A stretch of 64,000 nt of DNA from Cyathus striatus. Taxonomy: Eukaryota > Basidiomycota > Agaricomycetes > Agaricales > Nidulariaceae. The DNA lies in the NCBI GenBank assembly GCA_025738555.1, contig JAOVFP010000001.1, positions 6,386,001-6,450,000 of the forward strand, in the 5' to 3' direction. Position numbers and translations under genes: made by a program. Shown here piece by piece: positions 35,677 through 46,254 of this stretch. The notes beneath the pieces are model-generated. The model saw only the letters and a program-made list of their open reading frames with translations, had not been told where the DNA came from and searched no databases. Every line of letters starts with the position of its first letter. Positions within the stretch are counted from its first letter, which is position 1.

Positions 35677-38201
35677 CTAAACAGCACAATAATCCAAAAA
35701 CTCCTGTACCTGTCCCGCCACAGCAGTCAGAAACTTAAATGCCAAAAGCTTATCATCAAATGTACACACAATAAGCGCCATGCCTTCTTTCAAAGCTACA
35801 CCAAGCTTATCCGTCAACAAGCAACCCAAAGATCCATACAAAAACGACTCACAATCCCCAATCTCACCTAACACCTCAACGTCCCTCTCCCTCTCACTTT
35901 CCCCATCCCTACCATTCCTCTCCTCAGCAATCCGAGAAAGCTCAATCGTCCACCCCTCTATCTCGGCCAAGAACCTCGTGAATGCCTCGAGAATCTTCGG
36001 AATATCGCATTGGACTGTGCCGAAGGCATCGCGGTGGAGCGAAGCTGACGTTAGGAATGATATAACTAGAGAAATGAAGGGGGTTAGTAAGGATACAAGT
36101 GGCGAGAGAAAACGAGAAATGTGAGTGGTGTCGGGGATTATGTGAGACGTAACATGAGACAGACGCAAATGCTGACTGCGACTTTAGCAGAAAGAAGGCA
36201 GCAGATGCCTCATTTCCAGTTCGAGGAAATGTAAGCGAATGCTACAATGAAGCCATAGACCCCTCAGCGGAGCTTAGCCACGCACGCGCATACGCGGTAC
36301 AGAGCATCGAGTCTCGCCCACCTCCCCCCCTCCCCCAATCGAAAATCAGAAAAGTCTGGGGAAGGAGCATCTCAAGCTCATGGAGTAGCGTCCATGAGCT
36401 ACCATCAACAATCCCACAGTCCCAACACATACACATACCCCTCCTCTCCCCCTCAAAAGCCTAAGAAAGAAGAAAAAACGCACCATCAACAATACCCCTG
36501 ACACCCTGCCACCCCCTCACACCAACTTCCACACTCCGCCCAACACGCTCCATCTCCACCCACTTCTTCAAATCCCCTGCATACGCTCTTACTTCCCCGG
36601 GAACCCTTTCCACAGCCCTTTCTTTAGCCCTCTTTACTACAGCCGCTATCAATCCAAGTCTCTTAACAACGGGAACAGAAGGAGCAGCAGGAGGGGAGAA
36701 GTAGCAGAAGAGGCAGGAGCAGGAGCAGGAGACAAGCTAACGCTCCTAAACAACTCCAGAACATGATTCACAACATCCACAATAGGCCTATCACTCGCCA
36801 ACACATCCAACACTCTCTCCACCTCCAAAGGCCTTCCCAATTTAAACACCCTCTTTCAAAGCACCTGCGCCGGCGATTCTACCTCCACCTCCCTCTTCTT
36901 CACTTCCACCTTCTGCACAGGAGGCGGGGGAGGGGGAGCACCCCTTCTCAGCGTCTCCTGATACCTCTTCCCTAAGAACAAAAGGGAATTGCGGAGGAGA
37001 GTAGCCCAGAGCGCAGGCTGGAACTTCTGATCTGTAAATATCTCCTCCGCGACGCTAGGGAATGTTTGTAGGCGATAAAGCAGCTCCTGATAAGCAAAGT
37101 ACATCTGGAAAATATTCCCTTCCTTGCTCGCTTTCGCATCCGTCACTTCAATAAGTGCAGCCAATGGTGCACTGGTAAGAATCCTTTGCGACAGCGCGCT
37201 ATCAACGATATATGCAGTTGTGAGCCACGTAAGCGCTGCTATGAACCCTAAAATCGCAGTGCGGAGCAGGAGGGAGACATTTGTGAATGGTAGAACGAGG
37301 AACGACATGTGAGGGCGGAGGAGGTGGCCTATGATTGGCTTGAGGAGAGTGTTGATGATGGGTGTGTAGGATAGTATGGGGAAGAAAATGAAGCAGAGGA
37401 GGATGAAGAGCGCGAATGTGAGTGGGATGGAGACGAGGGAGAAGGCGAGGGCTGTGAGTGGCACTGTGAGTATTGAGGGGGGTGCACTTGGGAATGGGGC
37501 TCGAAGGAGGATTGCGCGTAGGGTTTGGAGTGTGATCAAAGGCAAGACGGACAGCAGGAGGTAGAGCGTGCGCAGGGAGAGGTAGTATGGGTGTTTTCTG
37601 TATGGTTACACATGTTAGCACAGGAAGAGAAGTAGAAAGAAGACACATACTTTGACTTGACGAACAGCGATAGCTTTGGGTCTCTTGGTTCAAAGGAATA
37701 CGCTAGAAATATATGCACCACGAGCAAAGCAAGAGCAGAGAGAGCATGTATCAAGAACATTGTTTTTGGCTTGTGCATCTTCCACGCCGAAGAGAGAAGG
37801 GAAAGGGGTGACGTTCCCCTTGGTCTAGGTTCTAAAATCTAGTCGGCTCTCTGCTATAAACGAAAGTAAAGAAGCAACCTACCACCAACCCCACCCTTCC
37901 TAGCCACCAGCACAGGCAACACCCCTGCAATCCACAACAATCCCGTCGCCAGAATCACTTTAACATTAATCGGAATCAGCAACGTGCCAATCCACCCATC
38001 GCCCCCTTTCCATATCGCAGTCCCACTTGCCACTGCCCATGCGAGAACGACAGTCCTTGGTAGAATGTACTTGAGCTATTTTTGGCTGAGGGCGTGGGTG
38101 AGGTAGGGGGCGTAGGCGGGGAGAGAGGGCGCCCGCAAGGAGATGGAGAGGGATGGGTTCATTACTGCTCGGATGGGCGTTCCAGGAGCTGAGCTGGTCA
38201 T
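35677..38201 (-). pseudogene. Ndc1-like nucleoporin pseudogene, copy B (best preserved)
   Basis: Exons on the minus strand: 38,201-37,883 (MTSSAPGTPIRAVMNPSLSI...), 37,831-37,651 and 37,597 onward, with 51 and 53 bp introns. Spliced, they give LSLFVKSK-KHPYYL, a string I associate with fungal Ndc1. Hydrophobic segments in exons 1-3 (for example LTALAFSLVSIPLTFALFIL) fit a multi-pass nuclear-envelope protein that anchors pore complexes. Downstream come a proline-rich linker, VLDVLASDRPIVDVVNHVLE and a last exon with FGTVQCDIPKILEAFTRFLA (36,168-35,677). Lesions: TAG at 38,078-38,076 (codon 42), TGA at 36,858-36,856 and a frameshift near 36,695. An essential pore gene would need an intact copy elsewhere. 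The Ndc1 call rests on recalled motifs. Confidence 0.62.
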
Positions 38202-38359
38202 GGTGCTCTACGACGAAAGGAGAGAACAAAGGACTTAAATTGCATTGGTGCATCATAGCGTCAAGCTTGGGCATCTTCTAGTCTGGGTATCCATATCCAT
38301 AGCCTATGAACATTGAATATTGTCGAGTCTTCTGCACTGACCCGGGAGAATGAAAGGTA

Positions 38360-41300
38360 CAGTTGGGGACAGTCAAAGGCAGCAATTCCTATTACCACAT
38401 GTAAATGATTTTTTAGCCAGAAAATAACTTCAGATTCGGACTCAGAGACCTTGAAAACGTTCAAATATGCATTCAGAATCATTTTTCCACAACATTTTAA
38501 GACTGCCAAATTTTTTGGACAAAATAATGAAATTGTATGTACCTCTTTGGGCACTTCGGGCAGTGCCATTAGTAAGCACCTATCTCGGATGGGAAACTAT
38601 CGATTCGATTGCCATCATCGCAGCTTTCGACACACTACGGTGTTGCTTTTGACGTCGCACCGCCCACTCTGCTGCCTTTCCCTTCAAACCAATCCTATAC
38701 GCACTCATGAAGCGCCACGATCGATTGATGAAGCGCCGAATTACATCGATAGGACATGCATCAAGGTATTTAATTGCTGTGTTTTTGGCATCCTGAAAGG
38801 TTCTCTTATCAGCTTCGCGATAACGGTACTTACACCAGCCCCAGTACTGAAACCAACTTGTAAGTATCAACATTTTAACTTCAAAGGGATAATTCACCAA
38901 CCATTTCAATAGGATTCAATTCGCAGTGAAATTTAGGTAAGAAAACACACTCGTGCCCAGCTCCTTTTATCAAAGTTTCAAGCAATGAGGGCTGGTTCAT
39001 AAAATCATCTTGCTGACTGAGGAGACGAGCCATACAGCAGTTTTGACTCTCAAATGGGCATACAGGTGAGCACTTTGCATTCAGCTTTTGTACACTGAAG
39101 CCTCGCTCCTCCAGAACATGTTTTAAACCTTTTGCATTGCCATTTGGCAACGTCATTGCTTGGGCTTTACCACGAAATTCTGGTGCTGGATTGGTTATCG
39201 GAATTATTGTGTCCTTTTGCTTCCGTTGCTTTCCGCCATCTGATTTATTCATGTCAAATGCCCTGAGTGCATCTGGAGGAAGTGCTGCATGTGCCGAAGA
39301 CTGATCAAATATGAAGAGTGCTTGCTTTCCTGGGTGTGCGAGCTCAAATACTGTTATTGCATGCTTTATTTGCTCTATCAGTTGCTTTGTATCCCACCAT
39401 GGATCGCCATCTGCCCCAGGATAGATTATCTTTCTCGCATCGTGAGTAATCTTTCCATCATCACCAATAACAACGAGACGGCCATTTTCAGGATTCAAGA
39501 AATCAGAGACATGGATGAGTCGACCACGCCCTTTTTTGTGAATAGGTGGCCTATCTTTTCTAATCCTACAGTTACAATTTGGTAAATTCGATTTTTTTAC
39601 AGTGAATAGACTAATTTATTTACCATGCATGTTTAGGCTGATCATTCGCATGAAAGCAACATTCATCATGGAATAATGGAATTATTTCTCGCTCCCCAGA
39701 GGCAAGTGCCGGCTCCACCCTTCTCAACTCTGGACCTTCATAGTGCACCATGCGCACTTCATATTTCTCCATCAAAGGTAAAAATATGTTATCACGGTAA
39801 TTCACCACATCAGCCCGTTTATGTCCATCCATATACACACCCTTTCTAATCACTGAGTGCCTCCACCCGAGTTTGATAAGCCATCGTCTCCCTGTTCGAA
39901 TGCTTAATGGCCTTGTTGGTGTGATCCCCATCTCCGGAAAAATAATCTCGTTAACATGCCTGATGAGCGCCTTTGGTGTGACTTTACCATTAGGCACATT
40001 ATTAAGAAATTGTAGGACATATGATTGAACAGTTTCATCATGTAACCATGAACGAGACATTCGAAGTCCACCACGATGCTCAATTGGCAATTGCTCGAAT
40101 ATCTGGTAATGTCGGGCAAGGTCACGAACACGTCTGGCAAACCAAATCCCTTTTCCAGCATGCCACTGCTGTGCTATTGCCTGACTTGCCTGCATCCGAG
40201 AGTAGTTTTTCAATTGCAGTGTCGCAAAATTTGCCAGTATCATGAGTTTATTTAACTGCGAGTATGAAAGCTTCTTGCTATTCTTCTTTATATCATCCTG
40301 TATCTTCTTCCGCAAAATATCCCATGGCTGAGGTTCAATTTTCGGATCGCAAATATTCTCTTCCAATTCATCCTCCCATGCCTCGCCATCAGTATCATTG
40401 ATATCAGGCATTTCGGAAATTTCAGCCTCAATGCGAGTGATGAATTCCAAATCTGTGTTATTATAAGGTTCATCAGCTGAATCAATATCCGATGCAGTAG
40501 CAGAACCACCAAAAGCAGAAGTGATGTCATTATCAGATGTGAGTGGTGATGGGGGAGGCTGTTCATCAGATATTTCTGGACTTTGTGATGCACGACGAGC
40601 CAGAGACTTTAAGCTCTTCTTTGTGGGAGAAGCTTCGTCTGAACTGCTGTTCAATGATATAACCTCTCAGTCAGCAACAGATATATTACTTGATTCTGAA
40701 GCATGAGGTTTTAGAAATGAATCAAGGCGTGTCTGTCCCTTCCATTGCTTTTTATAACGATACTGTGTGCGTTCAGATTTGGACATGACATCTGGGCCCT
40801 TTATGTATTGTTTCGGGCGCTCTAGACTTGTGATAAGCATAAATTCTGAATATGTTGCACATCCACTCACCTTTTCGTTGCATTTCCTTCTTTCTCAACA
40901 AAGCTGGTAACCATTCACCAGTATCATTCTCATCCAGCACCTTTGCCATATCAATAAGGCCATCTGTAAGCCCTTCATCTTCCAATAAATCAGTCTCTAT
41001 TTCCTCATCAACATCTGAATCCACCAATGCTAAATCATCCTTCTCCCAATCCACTCTCAAACTGTCAAACAGAACTGGAATTTCTGGATCTGAGATCACT
41101 GACTGGAGATCTGGTGCACTGCTGTGAGCACGCACAATATCTGAGGAAGGTGGTGTCAGGGAGGACTGGGAGAAATTCCAAAGACCATGTAAATTAGTTT
41201 TCTGTTTTTTAGATGGGCGTCCTCGAGGTCGACTCATCTTGTAGAGCAGTTATGCAATAGATAAGTGTGAATAGATATGCTATTGGGCTGTTTAAATGAA

Positions 41301-41707
41301 ATATATATCATTCTCATCCTGATAGCATATTTATCTGCATCATTCTCGATAGCAAATTTATCTCATCACTGATGTTTGTGTACATTTATAAACTCCAGCG
41401 ATGTTTTTTTTTTTCATTTTTTTTCTCAGAAACCACTCAACATGAAGATCTAATAAATTGGAAATAGCAATAACATAATAAAAGGGCTTGAATGGCGATT
41501 TTATTGCGATTTTATTGAATTTATTATGGTCTGCCAAATTTTTTGGGGAAAAAAAAATCAAAATCCATTTTTAGGAAGAACGGCTCGTAGAAATCTCATG
41601 TAAGTGGTACCGATTGAAAGCTATTTAAGGCCTCTTTCAATCCCGAAGAAGTCCGAGGCACAAAAAAATCATCGATTTTTTTTGCTGCCTTTGACTGTCC
41701 CCAACTG
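38360..41707. mobile_element. Tc1/mariner-superfamily DNA transposon, 3,348 bp
   Basis: Perfect 26 bp terminal inverted repeats at 38,360-38,385 and 41,682-41,707, starting CAGTTGGGGACAGTCAAAGG, flanked by TA at 38,358-38,359 and 41,708-41,709. A subterminal palindromic word, CTGCCAAATTTTTTGG, occurs near each end (38,512 and 41,532). It carries one four-exon transposase gene on the minus strand. The left flank is the upstream side of Ndc1-like copy B; past the right TA the sequence no longer follows the duplicated unit. Confidence 0.93.
38580..41237 (-). pseudogene. DDE transposase of the 3.3 kb TIR element (one internal stop)
   Basis: Predicted exons 41,237-40,871, 40,821-39,624, 39,565-38,902 and 38,846-38,580, with introns of 49, 58 and 55 bp. 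They total 832 codons and join in frame. The N-terminus RPRGRPSKKQ resembles an AT-hook. A helix-rich DNA-binding region follows, then the catalytic core: FHDECCFHANDQ, LFIFDQSSAHAAL and FLPKFHCELNPIEM followed by YWGWCKYRYREA. The one lesion seen is an in-frame TGA at 40,669-40,667, between SVAD and EVISLN. CGA-to-TGA would explain it, since both flanks read on in the same frame. Intact TIRs suggest the element could still be moved by a related transposase. Family: basidiomycete DDE superfamily endonuclease. Confidence 0.85.
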
Positions 41708-41799
41708 TAGTCCAGATCTAGTCCGGAAGCCGAACCGTCTAAAACGAGATCACGCTGGAGTGGAGTCACTTGACTGGCGGATAGACGGTCCGGTAAAAC

Positions 41800-43119
41800 T
41801 CGTTGACGTTTTAGTATAGTGTTTCTTACGGTAACACCCTCCTCCCTCCCTCCCCTCTCCTGCCCTCACTCCCCCTTATTTACTCGAACGACTGTTTACC
41901 ATCTATAAGAATGCCTCGCAATGTCTAGTAACACCAAGAAAGTCAACAAGCCGTGCCGAAACCGACGTACTTACTCAGGCCAGCGCAAATGCTGTGGCAC
42001 CAGGGCCCGCGAGCGACTCGGCCAACACTACTCTAAATAACAGGGATGAGTCTTTACTGGGTAATGCTAGAGGTGAAGGAGGTGAAGGAGCTGCGAAGGA
42101 CGCTATGGTAGGGTCCAGGTACGCAGATTCAATGAAATTCGGTCTAACAGAAACTGACCACTTTTTCTCATTCTAGCAATGCTGATTCGACTACTGAGAC
42201 CAAATTACGAGCAGCTAGGAGATCTTGCGGTCCCTCGAGAATGCGTATATCAGTCCCTCTTAATCCTGCAAAGGGTACTTCTGACTCAGATAAGCTATCA
42301 AGTACCACTCCTACCCTCAAGACTCCTGATATGTCTGCCATCCATTCGGAAGGCCTTACTATCGCTGAGGAAATGTCGTCAGCCGCTACTTACGGCGCAT
42401 CAAGTGAAGACGTCTGTGCTCGAAGCTCGTGTTTAACTCCAAGAGAAGACGATCCCTCGTATACCTACTCAGAAGCTCTAACGAGCGCAGAAATCCCAGC
42501 CTATATTTCGTCTTCGTACTCTTCCGACAACGCTGAGCCCATTCACCTCCAACGAGCTACATCACTTAGCAAATCCCCCGCTACCACACTCGAACCTTCC
42601 AAAGTACCTCCCCGAATCAAAAACCCAGCACGCGGTCAATTCACCAAACATCCCCTACTCGAGAACAAAATCACCCGTCCGCAAAGAGCACGAAACCACA
42701 ACCGCCCTTCTTCCTGTCAAATTCTCCGAACCCCCCTGGGCTCAAAAGAAAATTTACCAGACTTGATGAGTGCTCAGATCAGACTTACGCCTTTCGCCCA
42801 GAACTGTTTATGCTCAAAGGAGTGTTTAGCTTGCTCTCTACCGCTCTGTGCGACGTTACCTAGCTCGAAGGACTCAGATGTACTCTGCGCAATGGATTTG
42901 AATTTACTCAGCCCGAGGCCGCAGGACCCGATTATCCTTTCTCCATACACGAATGTGCATACGTTTAACAAGGAAGGAAGAATAGTAGATCTAAGTCTCG
43001 CCTCTGTCAAACCTCGTTACCGACCCAAGTGGAACCGGTCACTGCATAGTGGTGTTATCTTGCGAGATTGTAATAGTGCGAGGCGAGACCTTGAGGATGC
43101 TCATGTAAGGTTGCGATGA
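41800..43119 (+). CDS. Spliced gene of unknown function
   Basis: An open frame is followed from about 41,880 through TQASANAVAPGPASDSANTT to 42,118. A 58 bp intron (42,119-42,176, GTACGC...TTCTAG) then joins it in frame to 42,177-43,119 (stop at 43,117). The junction reads AMVGS-SNADSTTETKLRAA. The 5' end is unresolved: ATGs at 41,911 and 41,921 are in other frames, so another intron or a start further upstream is needed. The protein is Ser/Thr/Pro-rich and probably disordered. A more structured C-terminal part contains RIVDLSLASVKPRYRPKWNR. No family is recognised. The DNA is CpG-normal, and this is the only non-mobile gene here apart from the duplicated unit. Confidence 0.5.
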
Positions 43120-43409
43120 TGCTTATATGCAAAGAGGGAATGTAGTAGCGTAGGTTGCTTAGCTAGGGCGCATTTAAAGGTTGGATCTACGTAGTTGCAT
43201 GCAAGTCAGAAATGCTTTATTTACATGTCGATACTAAGTACGCTCATAACTTTTATGTACATCACTTGTCTGCAATCAAACGATATACCAAGAAGAAATC
43301 AAAATTCATTCACGACAAACCGCACAAGGGGTAATATAATAATATACCACTCGTGACCACCTCTAACATCGAAGCGCAATGCCTAAGGCTCAACCACCCA
43401 GCAGCCCCA

Positions 43410-45660
43410 CTAACATCTAAATAGCACAATATTCCAAAACCCCTGCACCCGACCCGCCACGGCAGTCGGAAACGTAAACGCCAAAAACTCTTCATCAAAC
43501 GTACGTACCACAAGCGCCGTTCCTTCTTTCAAACCTGCAGAAACACGAGCAAGCTCAAGCGTCCACCCCTCTATCTCGGCCAAGAACCTCGTGAACGCCT
43601 CGAGAATCTTCGGAATGTCGCGCTGCACAGTGCCGATAGCGTCGCGGTAGAGCGAGGCATATGTTAGGAATGATAAGACTAGATTAACGAAGGGGGTTAG
43701 TAAGGGCACGAAGTAGAGAGAGCAGTGAGAAAGGTAGCGAGAAGGGTATGTATCACGTGACAAGAGACAGATACAGCACCAACTGAACAGAAAACAGGCA
43801 GGAGTTAGGCAGAAGGGCCATTTCCAGCCCAGGCGTAAGCATACAGATAGTCTGCCCACGCACGCGCATATGTGGCACAGGATAACAAGGATCGTCGACT
43901 TCTCCCCTCCCCAAACAAAAAATACCAAAATCTGGAGAAGGGGCAACTCCAGCTCGGGTAACGTCGACCGCATGTTCAGCAGTGTCCGTGACTATTCGCC
44001 AAAGTAATCGGTTGTCCTTACTATAGACCTAACCCCCCTCCCCGTAAAAACCAAAGAAAAAAACGACGCACCATCAACAACACCTCTAACACCCCCGCAT
44101 ACCAGCCTCCACACTCCGCATCACACGCTCCATCTCACCCCACTTCTTCAAATCCCCCGCGTACGTTCTCACTTCCCCCGAAACACGCTCTACCACTCTC
44201 TCTTTCGCCCTCTTGGATAGAGCCGCTATCAAACCAGGTTTCTTGACAACGGGGACGGAAAGAGCAGGAGGGGGAGTGGGAGAAGCAGTGGAATGAGAAG
44301 TAGAACCACCACCTTCTCCTTCGCCCTCTTGGCTAGAGCCACTATCAACCCAGGTCTCTTAACAGCGGGGGCGGCAGGAGCAAGAGGAGAAGTAGGAGAA
44401 GAAGCAGGAGAAGAACTAACGCTCCTGAACAGCTCCTGAACATGATTCGCAGCATCAACCACGGGCCCATCGCTTGCCAACAGATCCAACTCTCTCTCCA
44501 CCTCAAGGCCTCCAAAATTTAACGACCCGGTTCGAAGAATCTGCAGGCAATCCCACCCCCACATCCCTCTTCTTCACTTCCACGTTCTGCACAGCAGGAG
44601 GTGGGGGAGGGGGTGGGGGTACCTCGCCTCAACGTCTCTCGTTACTGCTCCCTTAGGAACAGTAGGGAGCTAAGGAGGAGAGGAGTTCAGAGCGTAAGCA
44701 GGAGCTCCTGATCCTGCGACCCCAGCAAACGTCTGTAGCCGACAAAGCCCTGCAAATTGTTTCCATCTTTGCTCGCTTTCGCATCAGTCCCATCAATCAG
44801 GCAGCCAACAGCATAGACGTAAGATTCCGTTGCGAAAGTGCAGTATCGACGATATATGCAGCCATAAGCCACGCGAACGCCGATATGAACCCCAAAATCG
44901 CGCTGCAGAGGAGGGGGACACATAAGAATGGCAAAACGAGGAAGGACGTGCGTGGGCAGAAGAGGTGGCCTATCATTGGCTAGAGGAGGGTGTTGACGAG
45001 CGAGGTGTAGGAGAGTAGAGGGAAGAGGAGGAAGTGGAGGAGGGAAAGTATGCATATGAGTGGGATAGAGACGAGGGCGAGGGCTGTGAATCGGATTGTG
45101 AGTATTGAGGGGGGTTCGGAGGGAATTGGGTGCGGAGGTGGATTGCGCGTGGAATTCATGGGTTATGAGGGGTACCGGTAAGAGGGAGAGTGTGCATGGG
45201 GAGAGTACGTAGTATGGTTGCCTTCTGTAATGTCAATGTGAGTAATGGAAGAGATGTAGGAGGAGAAGACGTACTTGGACTTGACGAAGAGCGATAGCTT
45301 TGAGTCTGTGTGTTCAGAGGAGTACGCTAGGAAGACGCGTACCACGAGCAGAGTGAGAGCAGCCAAGACGTGTATCACGAATGTCGTTTCGGTTGGAAAT
45401 CTCCGATGCTGACGAGAGAAAGGAGAGGGGCGGTGATTCCCTTGGCCTCGGTTCTACACCATCCTCAGTACAATCCAACAAAAGCAAAAAGCGACTTACC
45501 ACCAGCTCTATCCTTCCTCGCCACAAGCACACGCACCATCCCCATAATCATAGCAACCCCGTCGCCAGAATGACCATCGCACAAATCGGAATTATCAGCG
45601 TGCCAGTCCACCCATCGACATCCTGCCATATTGAGAGGGCGGTGGTAGCGCGTAAGGTGC
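43410..45660 (-). pseudogene. Ndc1-like nucleoporin pseudogene, copy C
   Basis: Minus-strand copy in duplication unit 2. The last exon (from about 43,660 down to 43,410) keeps AIGTVQRDIPKILEAFTRFL but lacks the acidic insert of copy B. The segment 44,229-44,564 keeps ERELDLLASDGPVVDAANHV. Exon 2 (about 45,290-45,470) keeps ALTLLVVRVFLAYSSEHTDS. Exon 1 is partial, reading IWQDVDGWTGTLIIPI (about 45,585-45,640), and has no start. The transmembrane exon is frame-broken. The internal duplication shared with copy A is at about 44,211-44,260 and 44,328-44,370. Confidence 0.6.
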
Positions 45661-45809
45661 AAAGGGATGCGATGCAGCACAGGCACCTAGGCCTTTACTG
45701 TAATACCGATGGTTATAACTAAGTCCATGTCTAAAAGAGGAATGCGAGTGTAAGAAGCTGAGGAGTGGAATAATTTGAATCAAGGCGAGCGTACCAGTAG
45801 TAACAGCCA

Positions 45810-46121
45810 TGTAGCGGTTCTGCGACTGACTAGTTACAGATGTGTAAAGTCCGATCTCACGTGACTTTACCGCCGTATACATCTTCCCTCTATATACTTA
45901 TACCGTGCCGTCTCGCTCATTCTTATTCCTGGAGTAGTAGATAGATGTTCCAGTAGTGTACAGCCTCACTAGTCTACAGGTATATAAACCCCCTAGGTAG
46001 CCCTGTACTTCTCTCTCCAGGTTTTAACGACGATAGCACTTAACCAGTCTATTGATCTCTAAGCTTCTCTCTTCTCTCTCTCGTGTGACGATACCGTTAC
46101 TTAGGTCACGCTAGCGTCACA
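45810..46121 (+). repeat. 5' LTR of the Ty3/gypsy element
   Basis: 312 bp from TGTAGCGGTTCTGC to GCTAGCGTCACA. TATATAAACC near 45,980 is a probable TATA box, followed by a CT-rich leader. Confidence 0.93.
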
Positions 46122-46254
46122 TATTTTTGACTACACCCCCGCTATCTCGACTCGACTTACTCTACTTACTCGACTCGCTTAACGCTCGTCCCACGGATCC
46201 CCTTGGTCTGATCAACCGAGACTTCCTCAAGACTAGCAAACCACTTTATTCGAC

